Part shown: positions 27,325 to 36,242 of the stretch, one piece after another
Numbering within the stretch: the stretch's first letter is position 1
Layout: each line of letters opens with the position of its first letter
From: CAVYEM01 sp963767635
Lineage (GTDB): Bacteria > Vulcanimicrobiota > Vulcanimicrobiia > Vulcanimicrobiales > Vulcanimicrobiaceae
Direction: 5' to 3'
DNA: 64,000 nt
Assembly: GCA_963767635.1 (NCBI GenBank)
Contig: CAVYEM010000001.1
Location: 496,001-560,000 of the forward strand
Program-made: the position numbers and the translations under genes
Notes under the pieces: model-generated
Databases searched by the model: none
The model's input: the letters and a program-made list of their open reading frames with translations, nothing else
What the model was told of the DNA's origin: nothing

Positions 27325-28212
27325 GTGCGCGGCACACATCCCGAACGCGCGTTGGAACAGGCTTTTCGCGCGGGGCGCGCCCTTCGAGGCGGTGAGCGCG
27401 TGCTGGTTGCGTGCAGCGGCGGATCCGACAGCGTCGGCCTGGCCGCACTATGCTCTGCGCTGTCCGAGCGCCGCGACCTGCGTCTCACGCTGGGGCACGT
27501 GAACCACGGAGTGCGGCGCTCGGCCTGGCAAGACGAAGCGGTCGTGGCCCGCATCTCGGCCGCCTTGAACGTGCCGCTCGCCGTTGCCGCGCTGCAGCCC
27601 GAGGGAACCGACGAGGCGACGCTGCGCGACGCGCGCTACGAAGCGCTGACGGGGCTAGCATTGCGGGCGGGCGCAAGCGTCGTGGCGACCGGCCACACCG
27701 CCGAGGATCAGACCGAGACGGTGCTGCTGGCGCTCTTCCGCGGATCAGGAGCCGCCGGCTTGACGGGAATGAGATCACGCCGGGTATTGGCCGGCGAGAT
27801 CGAACTGGCTCGCCCACTGCTGCCGTTCCCGCGTGCCGCCGTACGCGCCTACGTCCAGCACGCCGGGCTTCCGTACGCCGTCGATCCGACCAATGCCGAT
27901 CTCGGATTCCGGCGCAACGCCGTTCGCGAAGCACTGGCGGCCCTGCGGCCCCTCTTTCCGGGACTAGACGAAGCGGTGTCCCGAGCCGCGGCGCTCATTG
28001 CGGCGGAACGCGCCTGCGCGCCTGAGGCGGCCTTGCGAGACCGCGTGCGGGAAGTGCTGAACCGCCAGGAAGCGCTGGGAGGCGTGACGTTCGGTCACAT
28101 CGAGGCCGCGGTCCGTGCGTTGGAACGCGGGCGTTCGGGGCGGTTCGCAATGGGACCGCGGGCGGAAGTGGCGATTGAGCGCGGCGCGTTGTCGGTACAC
28201 CGAAAACAGTGA
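27325..28212 (+). CDS. tilS: tRNA(Ile)-lysidine synthetase
   Basis: A 295-residue TilS that makes lysidine at position 34 of tRNA-Ile(CAU). The PP-loop signature is SGGSDSVGLAAL near residue 31, followed by GHVNHGVR, ATGHTAEDQTET and RPLLPFPR. The protein ends with a short substrate-binding region and lacks the long C-terminal domain of the E. coli enzyme, as in many compact homologues. GTG start. The stop overlaps the next gene's start (TGATG), and tilS-hpt-ftsH is a widely conserved order. Confidence 0.92.
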   Translation: MRGTHPERALEQAFRAGRALRGGERVLVACSGGSDSVGLAALCSALSERRDLRLTLGHVNHGVRRSAWQDEAVVARISAALNVPLAVAALQPEGTDEATLRDARYEALTGLALRAGASVVATGHTAEDQTETVLLALFRGSGAAGLTGMRSRRVLAGEIELARPLLPFPRAAVRAYVQHAGLPYAVDPTNADLGFRRNAVREALAALRPLFPGLDEAVSRAAALIAAERACAPEAALRDRVREVLNRQEALGGVTFGHIEAAVRALERGRSGRFAMGPRAEVAIERGALSVHRKQ

Positions 28213-28790
28213 TGATCCGCCATTCGTACGCGCCGACAATCGAGCGGGCGCTCTTCTCGGAGGGCGAGATTGCAGCCGCGGTCGGGCGGCTGGCGCGTGA
28301 AATCGCTCGGGATTACCGCGGGCAACCGCTGATGGTGCTTGGAGTGTTAAAGGGTGCGCTGTATGTGACCGCCGACCTCGTTCGCGAAATATCTAGCGTG
28401 CCCGACGGCCCGAGCGCTATCGAACTGGACTTCCTGGTCGTTTCAAGTTATGGGAACTCGGCCCGGTCGAGCGGTGAGGTGCGTTTGCTAAAGGATACGA
28501 GCGAGAACGTCGCCGGCAAAAACGTGCTCGTGGTCGAGGATATCATCGACAACGGTCTCACGCTGCAGTACCTTCGGTCGTTACTCTCTGGGCGAAGGCC
28601 GAAAACCCTACGTTCCTGCGTGCTTTTCGACAAGCCGTACAACCGGCGCGTCGACGTACCGATCGATTATCGCGGGCTGGTCGCGCCGGATGCGTTCGTC
28701 GTAGGGTACGGTTTAGATTACGGGGAAAGCTACCGCAATCTCCCCTACCTTGCCCAACTGCGTCCATGGGTATTTCAAAACAGTCAATGA
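28212..28790 (+). CDS. hpt: Hypoxanthine phosphoribosyltransferase
   Basis: A 192-residue purine salvage enzyme converting hypoxanthine or guanine to the monophosphate. The PRPP-binding loop VLVVEDIIDNGLTLQYL is near residue 108, GVLKGALYV is near residue 45, and VVGYGLDYGESYRNLPY is the conserved C-terminal segment. The ATG (28212) overlaps the tilS stop, and the gene is followed by a cluster of GC-rich repeats before ftsH. Confidence 0.94.
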   Translation: MIRHSYAPTIERALFSEGEIAAAVGRLAREIARDYRGQPLMVLGVLKGALYVTADLVREISSVPDGPSAIELDFLVVSSYGNSARSSGEVRLLKDTSENVAGKNVLVVEDIIDNGLTLQYLRSLLSGRRPKTLRSCVLFDKPYNRRVDVPIDYRGLVAPDAFVVGYGLDYGESYRNLPYLAQLRPWVFQNSQ

Positions 28791-28813
28791 TCGGTGGGCA
28801 GAAATAGAAGCGC

Positions 28814-29166
28814 AAAAATGGCACGAGGGCCGAAAGGCCGGGGGCCCCGACGCCCTTCGAAAATCCTGGAGGACGGCGGGGGGCGTGGAGCGCCCTACGC
28901 GCGGATACGGGTTCTAAACAAAATGGCACGAGGGCCGAAAGGCCGGGGGCCCCGACGGCTCTGCCGTCGGGGGGCGTGGAGCGCGGATACGGTTTTAAGC
29001 AAAAATGGCACGAGGGCCGAAAGGCCGGGGGCCCCGACGGCTCTGCCGTTGGGGGGGCGTGGAGCGCGGATACGGGTTTTAAGCAAAAATGGCACGAGGG
29101 CCGAAAGGCCGGGGGCCCCGACGGCTCTGCCGTTGGGGGGCGTGGAGCGCGGAGCGCGGATACGCC
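28814..29166 (+). repeat. Four direct repeats of a GC-rich hairpin element
   Basis: Four copies, beginning near 28814, 28920, 29001 and 29085, of a roughly 82-base unit. It opens AAAAATGGCACGAGGGCCG, passes through GGCC-GAAA-GGCC and GGGGGCCCC, then CCGACGGCTCTGCCGTCGG, and ends GGAGCGCGGATACGG. The first copy is longer (about 106 bases) because a different insert replaces the middle hairpin. Several internal hairpins can form. A related copy lies at 51262-51330 on the plus strand. Open frames across it are artefacts. Confidence 0.85.
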
Positions 29167-29196
29167 TGTTAAAACAGTAAGGTTAGTGTAAAAAAC

Positions 29197-31113
29197 GTGA
29201 GCAAGCATCTCCGGGGAATACTCCTCATCATCGCGGCGATTGTGATGGTGTTTTTCATCGTGCAGAAGCTGGTTCTGCCCACCACGGACGTCACGCGCTT
29301 AGACTACGGCGCCTTCTACCAGAAGCTCGAGCGCAACGAAGTACAAAGCTTTCATGCCAACGGATACGACGTTACGGGAGAGCTGACCAACGGCTCTCAC
29401 TACTCCACGTCCATTCCGACTCGCGACTTCTCGTTCGTGAATATCGTGCAGCAGCACGTCAAAGGCGGGGTGACGTGGGACATGCCCAACAACGGCTCGG
29501 TGCTCGCCTCGGTCTTCAGCCTCACTCCGTTCATCGTCCTGGCGCTGTTTCTGTTCATCATTTTGAGGCAAGCACAGAACGGAGGGAGCCAGGCATTGTC
29601 ATTTGGACGATCGCGCGCGAAAATGCTCTCTGAAAATCGTCCGAAGGTGACGTTCAACGACGTCGCGGGCGTGGACGAGGCCAAAGAAGAACTTGGCGAG
29701 ATCGTCGAGTTCCTCAAGTATCCCAAGAAATTTCAAGCGCTCGGAGCGCGCATTCCTAAAGGCGTACTGCTGCTGGGGCCGCCCGGATCGGGTAAAACGC
29801 TGCTTGCGCGAGCCATTGCCGGTGAGGCCGGCGTGCCGTTTTTCTCTATCTCCGGCTCGGATTTCGTCGAGATGTTCGTCGGCGTGGGCGCCTCGCGCGT
29901 TCGCGATCTGTTCGATCAAGCGAAGAAATCGGCGCCGTGCATCATCTTCATCGATGAAATCGATGCCGTGGGCCGCCAGCGCGGCGCGGGCTTGGGCGGC
30001 GGACACGACGAGCGCGAGCAAACGTTGAATCAGCTGCTGGTGGAGATGGACGGCTTCGATCAGAATACGGGCGTGATTCTGATTGCAGCGACGAATCGTC
30101 CGGACGTCCTCGACCCGGCGCTTCTGCGCCCGGGGCGCTTCGACCGGCAGATCGTCGTCGACCGCGCGGACGTCAAAGGCCGTCAGAAGATCCTGGAAGT
30201 GCACGCTCGCAACAAGCCGCTCAGCAAAGAAGTGGCCCTCGAGATTCTTGCAAAGCGCACGCCCGGATTCTCCGGCGCGGACTTGGAGAATTTGCTCAAC
30301 GAAGCGGCGCTGCTTGCAGCTCGGCGCAACAAGACCGTCATCGAAATGAACGACTGCGATGAAGCAATCGATCGCGTGATGGTCGGACCTGAGCGCAAAT
30401 CCATCGTGATGTCGCAGAAAGAAAAAGAGATCACGGCCTACCACGAATCCGGACACGCGATCATCGGCGGCTTGACCGATAAAGGCGATCCGATTCACAA
30501 GGTCACGATCATTCCGCGCGGCATGGCGCTGGGCATCACATGGTCGCTGCCCGAGGACGATCGGCACAGTCAAACCAAGGAAGAACTGCTCGCAACGATC
30601 ACGCGCGCGCTGGGCGGACGGCTGGCCGAAGAAGTCAAATTCCAAGACGTCACGACCGGCGCCAGCAATGACTTCGAGAAGGCCACGGAACTGGCGCGCC
30701 GCATGGTCACGCAATACGGCATGTCGGAAACTTTGGGACCGATTCAGTACGGTCGCGGAAACCATCAGGTCTTTCTAGGGCGCGATCTCGGCGAAGAACG
30801 CAACTACTCTGAAGAGATCGCTTCCAAAATCGACGCGGAAGTGCGACGCATCATCGAGAGCTGCTACGATCGCGGTCGCAAGCTGCTTGCGGAGAACTGG
30901 AACAAAGTCGAACGAATGGTCGCATCATTGCTGGAGTACGAAACCGTCGAAGCCGAGGAAGTCAAAGCGATTTTGGAAGGCCGTCCGTACAATCGCGGCG
31001 GTGGTACGCCTGCGGCAGTCGCCGAAACGCCGATCGCGGCGCCCGTGGAAGAAGGCAAGCGCATCGAGCAACCCAAACGCCTGCCGCCGAACATTTCGCC
31101 GGAACCCGCGTGA
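29197..31113 (+). CDS. ftsH: ATP-dependent zinc metalloprotease FtsH
   Basis: A 638-residue membrane protease that degrades membrane and short-lived soluble proteins. An N-terminal membrane segment (about residues 5-26), an extracytoplasmic domain and a second segment near residues 105-127 lead to the AAA domain. Walker A is GPPGSGKT, Walker B is IIFIDEID, and the pore motif is FVEMFVGVGASRVRD. The zinc site is HESGH, with the third ligand in DVTTGASNDFEKA. GTG start. It follows the conserved tilS-hpt order. Its stop overlaps the next gene's GTG. Confidence 0.96.
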   Translation: MSKHLRGILLIIAAIVMVFFIVQKLVLPTTDVTRLDYGAFYQKLERNEVQSFHANGYDVTGELTNGSHYSTSIPTRDFSFVNIVQQHVKGGVTWDMPNNGSVLASVFSLTPFIVLALFLFIILRQAQNGGSQALSFGRSRAKMLSENRPKVTFNDVAGVDEAKEELGEIVEFLKYPKKFQALGARIPKGVLLLGPPGSGKTLLARAIAGEAGVPFFSISGSDFVEMFVGVGASRVRDLFDQAKKSAPCIIFIDEIDAVGRQRGAGLGGGHDEREQTLNQLLVEMDGFDQNTGVILIAATNRPDVLDPALLRPGRFDRQIVVDRADVKGRQKILEVHARNKPLSKEVALEILAKRTPGFSGADLENLLNEAALLAARRNKTVIEMNDCDEAIDRVMVGPERKSIVMSQKEKEITAYHESGHAIIGGLTDKGDPIHKVTIIPRGMALGITWSLPEDDRHSQTKEELLATITRALGGRLAEEVKFQDVTTGASNDFEKATELARRMVTQYGMSETLGPIQYGRGNHQVFLGRDLGEERNYSEEIASKIDAEVRRIIESCYDRGRKLLAENWNKVERMVASLLEYETVEAEEVKAILEGRPYNRGGGTPAAVAETPIAAPVEEGKRIEQPKRLPPNISPEPA

Positions 31114-32441
31114 GCAAACCCCAAGCCGTCGCGAGGGCGATATGCGCGAGCATATCGCTGTTCGCGCTTACGGTCGCTGCGTCCGGACAAACGCCTGCGC
31201 CGGGGGTGCAGCAAACCGGCACATTGCCCGGCGGTGGAACGTACATCGTCCGCCGCGACGAGACGTCGCCCACGGTGGCCGTGGAGTTATGGTATCGCGC
31301 GCCGGCTGCGGGGTACGACAGCGCGTATCCGGGCATTGCGCGTTTGGCGCTCGCGGCAGTAGCGGCATCCGCGCCGGCACACGGCACGTCGTTTGCGGAG
31401 CACGTCACCCGCGTAGGCGGCACGCTCTCCATCAACGTGTATCCGGATATCGCCATGATCGGCGCGAGCGTGCCCTCATGGCAGGCCGCATCGGTGCTTC
31501 GCGCGCTGACGACTGCATACTTCAGCGCGTCGATCAGCCAGGACGCGTTGAAAGCTGCCGTTCGCGACACGGCAATAGCGGCGGCAGCGTCGCACTTCGA
31601 TGCGGAGCGGTTGTTGCAGGATGCAATGTTCGAGCGTTTGTTCAGCGCCGGTCCCGCGCACTATCCGCCCATTCCGGATTCCGTGCAAGCGTTCGCCAAA
31701 ATACCCGCGCAAGCCGTCAGAGCGTTCGCAACACGGGCGTTTCGACGCGACAACGCCGTGCTTGCGCTCAGCGGCGGCGTGGATTCGAATTGGCTGGCGC
31801 AAGTACCGGCTCCGCCGGTAAACGAAACAGCGGGCGCGCAGGACGGCGTCATCGATTCGACGCTCTCGCGCGCATCCGTGGACGCCGCCAAGCCCGCGCA
31901 AGTGGGCGGTATCGGGATCGCTTGGGTGGGGCCGCCAATCGCCGATCCGAAAGCGGCAACCGCTATGGATTTTATCGCGGATTATTTGTTCGACGCCGAT
32001 CATGGCACTGTTGCGACGGCGATGCGCAAAGCCAACGCCGACGCGTTTCTGAACGGCCAGTTCATTACTTTGCACGATCCCGGCGTTTTGCTGGTCACCG
32101 TGTCGGGCGATGGCGCGGGCGCGTTTCGATCGGCGGTGCTCGATGCGGCCAACAGCGCGCAGCAGCCGCTGGATGCGCGCACATTCGAGGCCGCGCGGAA
32201 CGCGTTCGTCTACAACATCTTGAGCCAAACGCAGACGCCGACGGCGCGCGCCGACAACTTTGGCTGGTATGCCGCCGAAGGCAATGCGCCGTATGCGCCG
32301 GGCGATGCGTCGGGCGAATATCTTCAGGCGGCGCAATCGCTCGATCCCGGATATGTCGCGCAAACAGCCCGCAAATATCTCCAGCATCCCGCAATCGTGC
32401 AGCTGCTCTCGTCGCCGCATGCGGGCGGTACCGCGACATGA
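31110..32441 (+). CDS. M16-like protein without zinc motif, first of a pair
   Basis: A 443-residue secreted protein (signal peptide about residues 1-26) with the two-lobed insulinase (M16) layout. The zinc motif HxxEH is degraded: the site reads SFAEH, with Ser where the first His should be, so it is probably not a protease by itself. Middle and C-terminal segments (HYPPIPDSVQAFAKIP, and later FEAARNAFVYNILSQTQT) fit the family. GTG start overlapping the ftsH stop and an ATGA overlap with the next gene put all three in one operon. It may act as a chaperone-like or structural partner in the periplasm. Confidence 0.75.
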   Translation: MSKPQAVARAICASISLFALTVAASGQTPAPGVQQTGTLPGGGTYIVRRDETSPTVAVELWYRAPAAGYDSAYPGIARLALAAVAASAPAHGTSFAEHVTRVGGTLSINVYPDIAMIGASVPSWQAASVLRALTTAYFSASISQDALKAAVRDTAIAAAASHFDAERLLQDAMFERLFSAGPAHYPPIPDSVQAFAKIPAQAVRAFATRAFRRDNAVLALSGGVDSNWLAQVPAPPVNETAGAQDGVIDSTLSRASVDAAKPAQVGGIGIAWVGPPIADPKAATAMDFIADYLFDADHGTVATAMRKANADAFLNGQFITLHDPGVLLVTVSGDGAGAFRSAVLDAANSAQQPLDARTFEAARNAFVYNILSQTQTPTARADNFGWYAAEGNAPYAPGDASGEYLQAAQSLDPGYVAQTARKYLQHPAIVQLLSSPHAGGTAT

Positions 32442-33763
32442 AGCTCGCTTTGCTCAAGATTCCCGTTTTGCTGGTGTGTGCGGCGCTCGCGGCGGTTCCC
32501 ACGCGCGCCGCCGCGGCTTCTCCGGCACCCAGCGTAATCATGGTGGAGCAGCCCGATCCGAACGCGGATCTCGTCGGGGCCGAGCTGCTGCTGCAGGCCG
32601 GTCTGGACCGCCAGACGCCGCAGCAAAACGGGCTGGCGGCTCTGGTCGCCGAGACGATTCTTCACACCCCCGTGGGCCGCTCCGGTTCCGCCGGCGTGAC
32701 GCTGCAAGAGGCGGTAAGCGCGAACGGCGGATCCATTTCGTATGTCGTAGAGCCGCGGCACGTTCGCTTTTATTTGGAAGGCGTTACGCGCTCGTTCCCA
32801 TCGTCGCTTGCGCTATTTCATCAGGCGCTCTCGAGACCGGACTTTAGCGGTGCGACGCTGAGCGCGGCGCGCGATGCGCTGGGGCAGAAGATCGCGCGCA
32901 ATCAACGTTTGGCCCTCAGCGTGGGCATCGACATGCTCAATCGGGCATTTTACCAAAACTCCGATGCCGGTCTGCCGCCGTTTGGATTGCCGCAAACGCT
33001 CGCCGGGTTTCTGCCCGAGGATGCGCGCACGTTTTACGCTGCACACTATCGCCGCGGTGACGCCGTGATCAGCCTTGTGGGGAATATCGCCGGAGCGCAG
33101 GCAGCGCAGTTCTCGGGACTCGTCGACGGGCTGCGGGCCGGCACGTCGGCGCCGGCCGTCGTGCGCTTGGCGAAGCTTCCGTCCAACTCTCAACAGCTGA
33201 TCGCGCATCGAGACGTGCCGGTTCCATGGCTGATCGCCCAATATCCCGCGCCGGACATGCGCAGCAAAGACTTCGGCGCGATGCTGATTTTAACGGCGTT
33301 CATGCAGCGCACTCTAGGGGATGTCTCGCAGGTGCCGGCCATCGCGGCGACGTCGGCAGCACAGCGCGGCGTTGGTGCCTATTACAATTTCGATACGTAT
33401 CCGGCCAACGTGATCATCTACGTGGACGGCGGACTGGGAGATCCGACGCGAACCTTCGCAACCGCGCTTACGGTGGTGAATGTGCTGGGCCACGCCAAGC
33501 TCGCCGGCGACTTGGGTGAGATGAAGGCTTTTGCGGCCGGCCGCTTCTTGGAAGATGCAAAAACGCTGCAGGACCGCGCCTGGCTCGCGGGAGTGTTTGC
33601 CGCGGATCGCGTGAACGGCGATTACGTCTCGCTGGTCGTCAAAGCGATAAACGCGACGGGCGCAGCGGATCTGCAGCGCGTTGCTTCGGGCTACTTGGGT
33701 TCGCCGACGATCGCACTGGTGTTGCCCCGCACGCAGCAGACGGTTGCCGCGCCAACTCCTTAG
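32438..33763 (+). CDS. M16-like protein without zinc motif, second of a pair
   Basis: A 441-residue secreted protein (signal peptide about residues 1-26) again of M16 layout. The position of HxxEH reads ALVAE followed by TILHTPVG, so both metal histidines are missing. It also has QAVSANGGSISYVVEPRHVRFYLEG and a second-lobe ILTAFMQRTLGDVSQVPA. M16 proteins often work as a pair of one active and one inactive subunit; here both look inactive. The ATG overlaps the partner's stop (ATGA). A much longer open frame from 30887 is spurious. Confidence 0.7.
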   Translation: MKLALLKIPVLLVCAALAAVPTRAAAASPAPSVIMVEQPDPNADLVGAELLLQAGLDRQTPQQNGLAALVAETILHTPVGRSGSAGVTLQEAVSANGGSISYVVEPRHVRFYLEGVTRSFPSSLALFHQALSRPDFSGATLSAARDALGQKIARNQRLALSVGIDMLNRAFYQNSDAGLPPFGLPQTLAGFLPEDARTFYAAHYRRGDAVISLVGNIAGAQAAQFSGLVDGLRAGTSAPAVVRLAKLPSNSQQLIAHRDVPVPWLIAQYPAPDMRSKDFGAMLILTAFMQRTLGDVSQVPAIAATSAAQRGVGAYYNFDTYPANVIIYVDGGLGDPTRTFATALTVVNVLGHAKLAGDLGEMKAFAAGRFLEDAKTLQDRAWLAGVFAADRVNGDYVSLVVKAINATGAADLQRVASGYLGSPTIALVLPRTQQTVAAPTP

Positions 33764-33788
33764 ACTCCGGCAACAAGGAACGTCGGGC

Positions 33789-34892
33789 TTGCGCGTCGCG
33801 CTCGTTCACGACTATTTGAACCAGCGCGGCGGCGCGGAACGCGTGTTCGCGCACATTGCTCGCGCATATCCGCAGGCGCCGATCTACACGGCGCTCTTCG
33901 ATCCCGCGCAAACGGGCGACTTGGTTGAAGCGCAGCGCGTTCGCACGTCGTATTTGGGAAAGATTCCCGGCGCTAACTCGTACTTTCGCTATCTGGCGCC
34001 GCTCTATCCGCGCGCCTTCGAATCGCTGGACCTCTCAGGATACGACACGATCATCAGTTCAACGACGGCATGGGCGAAGGGCGTGATCGCGCCTGCGGGC
34101 GCGGTGCATATTTGCTACATCAATACCGTTAGCCGCTTCGCGTTCGCGTACGAGGAGTACGCGCCGGCGCTAGGACCGCTGCACGCCATCGCGCGGCCGT
34201 TCGTTGCCCAGCTGGTGCGTTGGGATCGGTGCGCCGCTCAGCGGCCCACGCAATTTGTCGCCAATTCACGCAACGTTGCCGATCGCATCAAGCGTTACTA
34301 CGGCCGAGATGCGATCGTGCTGCACTGCCCGGTCGACGTCGAGCGTTTCAGCGTGGGGGAAGGAGGCGGCGACTACTTTTTTATCGCCTCCCGGCTGCTG
34401 CCGTACAAATGCATCGACGTGGCGATCCGGGCGGCGGCGCTTGCAGGTGTCCGTTTGTTCGTCGCCGGAAGCGGTCCCGCCGAAGACTCGCTTCGCGAAA
34501 TCGCTCGCGGTACGACCACGACGATGCTGGGCTACGTCGACGACGCCGGCGTGAACGAGCTGCTGGGCAGCGCGCGCGCGGCGATTCTGCCCGGTGAAGA
34601 AGACTTCGGGCTGGTGCCGCTGGAGGCAGCGGCGTGCGGCCGCGCGACCATCGCGTATCGCGCCGGAGGCGCGCTCGAAACGATCGTCGAGGGCGAGACC
34701 GGCGAATTTTTCGACGGCCCTACGCCGGAGTCGCTGGCAAACGTGCTTCGCAATTTCGACGAGCGCCGATACGATGCGCGCCGTTTGCGGGCGCACGCGC
34801 AAACGTTCGCGCCGGATCGCTTTATCGCGCGCCTTCGTGAGATTGTCGATAGTGTGCGGGAGGAACGCCTTACTTCTTGCGTTGGTGAATGA
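33789..34892 (+). CDS. Glycosyltransferase family 4 protein
   Basis: A protein of about 367 residues with two Rossmann-like lobes. LRVALVHDYLNQRGGAERVF marks the N-terminal lobe. The C-terminal lobe has FFIASRLLPYKCID, VAGSGPAEDSL, LGYVDDAGVNELL and the nucleotide-sugar motif EEDFGLVPLEAAACGRATIAY. It resembles GT4 mannosyl- or glucosyltransferases of exopolysaccharide pathways; the sugar cannot be told. I chose TTG 33789 with AAGGA upstream. The 3' end overlaps the VOC gene on the other strand by 23 bases. Confidence 0.85.
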   Translation: MRVALVHDYLNQRGGAERVFAHIARAYPQAPIYTALFDPAQTGDLVEAQRVRTSYLGKIPGANSYFRYLAPLYPRAFESLDLSGYDTIISSTTAWAKGVIAPAGAVHICYINTVSRFAFAYEEYAPALGPLHAIARPFVAQLVRWDRCAAQRPTQFVANSRNVADRIKRYYGRDAIVLHCPVDVERFSVGEGGGDYFFIASRLLPYKCIDVAIRAAALAGVRLFVAGSGPAEDSLREIARGTTTTMLGYVDDAGVNELLGSARAAILPGEEDFGLVPLEAAACGRATIAYRAGGALETIVEGETGEFFDGPTPESLANVLRNFDERRYDARRLRAHAQTFAPDRFIARLREIVDSVREERLTSCVGE

Positions 34893-35223
34893 CGAAGGCG
34901 TTGCCGTCCGGGTCAGTCCCGAACGACATGAAGCACACCGGTGTTTCCATGGGATCGCTCAGCTGGGCGCCCCGCTCGCGAATCTGTTTGACCGCTTCGC
35001 CGGCGTCGGCCACGGCGAACATGATCATTGCGCCGCTCGTGCCGTCTCCCGGATTCCAAACTCCGAACGTGGAGCCGTCGGAGAGCGTGAATTCCGCGCC
35101 TCGTCCTTGGTCGTCGAGCTCGGTCGGCTCCATGCCTAATATGTCGCGGTAGAAGGCGATTGCGCGTGCAGGGTCGTTCGTGGACGTGCCCACGAGATCG
35201 ATTCCGGTAATGGTGGATTTCAT
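34870..35223 (-). CDS. VOC/glyoxalase-family protein
   Basis: A 117-residue single-domain protein of the vicinal oxygen chelate fold: IDLVGTSTNDPARAIAFYRDILGMEP and the paired second half ending TPVCFMSFGTDPDGNAFVIHQ. The family covers dioxygenases, isomerases and resistance proteins, and the substrate cannot be assigned. It is coupled by ATGA to the upstream glycosyltransferase gene, so it is the last gene of the rsmA-protease-glycosyltransferase-VOC run. Confidence 0.85.
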   Translation of the reverse strand: MKSTITGIDLVGTSTNDPARAIAFYRDILGMEPTELDDQGRGAEFTLSDGSTFGVWNPGDGTSGAMIMFAVADAGEAVKQIRERGAQLSDPMETPVCFMSFGTDPDGNAFVIHQRKK

Positions 35224-36242
35224 GGGCGCGCCACGTTCGCAGCGGCGTCGCGAGCGGCCTGCAGCAGCGCTTTAGCGGGCCCGTCCCGATCGAGTGCAGT
35301 GGTTCGCTGCAGACCGCGCGTGCGCAGATCGTCGCGCAAACGGGCGTCGGCGTGCAACGTGCGAAGTGCTGCGCTCCACGCAGGCGCGTCCTGCGGTGGG
35401 AGCAGCAGCGCCGCGCCGCCGCACGTTTCGGGAAGCGCTGCGGCGTCGGACGCGGCGACCGGTGCCCCACAGGCCATCGCCTCGACGACGGGTAGGCCAT
35501 AACCCTCGGCGAGCGAGGGGACGAGTACTGCAAGCGCGCTGCAATAGAGTTCGCGCAGTTCTTCGTCGGCTGGATGCACGCGCCGGTGCGGCGCGCGCAT
35601 GCGCTGCAGTTCGCGCGCGTCCGCCTGACCGAGCGTGCCGCCGATAAGCAGCGGCGGACCGCCGTGCGCGAATGCCTCATCGTACGCGTGAAACAGCATC
35701 GAAGCGTTCTTGCGCGGCTCAGGTCCGGCGAGGAACAGCATGAACGGCTCCGCCGCGCTCCTCTGGATCGGGTGCCAGAACGAATTCGGCGCGTTCGGCA
35801 CGACCGCGATGCGGCGCGGGTCGAGATCGAACAAACGGCGCAGTTCCTCACGCGTCCACGCAGAAACGGTAAAGATGCGATCGGCCCGTGCGAGCGCGCG
35901 GCGGATCGGGAGCTGCTCGCGCAGCCGGCCGACCAGGTCGCGCCGCGGAAACGTGAAGGCAAACGGATCGTGGATCGTTACGATGCACGGGCCGTGCGGA
36001 GCGAACCGCATGCCGTTCCACGGATACCACAGCACGTCGAATCGCTCACGCGCGATCTGACGCGTGCGAATCGTTCGATAGGGAAGGCTCGCGCGCAACG
36101 ACGTTGCATCTGCATCGCTGCGTACGATGAGGGCGATCTCGGCGCCCAACTGCTCGAGGGATTCAAGCGTCTGGCGCACCAGACGGCCCATGCCGCGCTG
36201 GTCCGTGGCGAGATTGCAGGCGTCCACGCCTACGCAAGTCAT
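35220..36242 (-). CDS. Glycosyltransferase family 4 protein
   Basis: A 340-residue glycosyltransferase. The N-terminal lobe carries GVDACNLATDQRGMGRLVRQ, the linker ends VTIHDPFAFTFPRRD, and the C-terminal lobe shows FLAGPEPRKNASM and the donor-site motif EGYGLPVVEAMACGAPVAAS. It resembles WbaZ/RfaB-type mannosyl or hexosyl transferases acting on lipid-linked or surface sugars. The ATG overlaps the upstream protease stop (ATGA); a longer frame to 36479 runs through that gene and is rejected. Confidence 0.85.
   Translation of the reverse strand: MTCVGVDACNLATDQRGMGRLVRQTLESLEQLGAEIALIVRSDADATSLRASLPYRTIRTRQIARERFDVLWYPWNGMRFAPHGPCIVTIHDPFAFTFPRRDLVGRLREQLPIRRALARADRIFTVSAWTREELRRLFDLDPRRIAVVPNAPNSFWHPIQRSAAEPFMLFLAGPEPRKNASMLFHAYDEAFAHGGPPLLIGGTLGQADARELQRMRAPHRRVHPADEELRELYCSALAVLVPSLAEGYGLPVVEAMACGAPVAASDAAALPETCGGAALLLPPQDAPAWSAALRTLHADARLRDDLRTRGLQRTTALDRDGPAKALLQAARDAAANVARP

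Noticed and set aside
28794..29180. A 128-residue open frame across the repeat cluster
   Set aside because: It consists of translated repeat units (MARGPKGRGPRR and similar) and shifts frame between copies; there is no codon bias of a gene.
30887..33763. A 958-residue open frame
   Set aside because: Only the last 441 residues are protein-like; the rest overlaps ftsH and the first M16-like gene in another frame.
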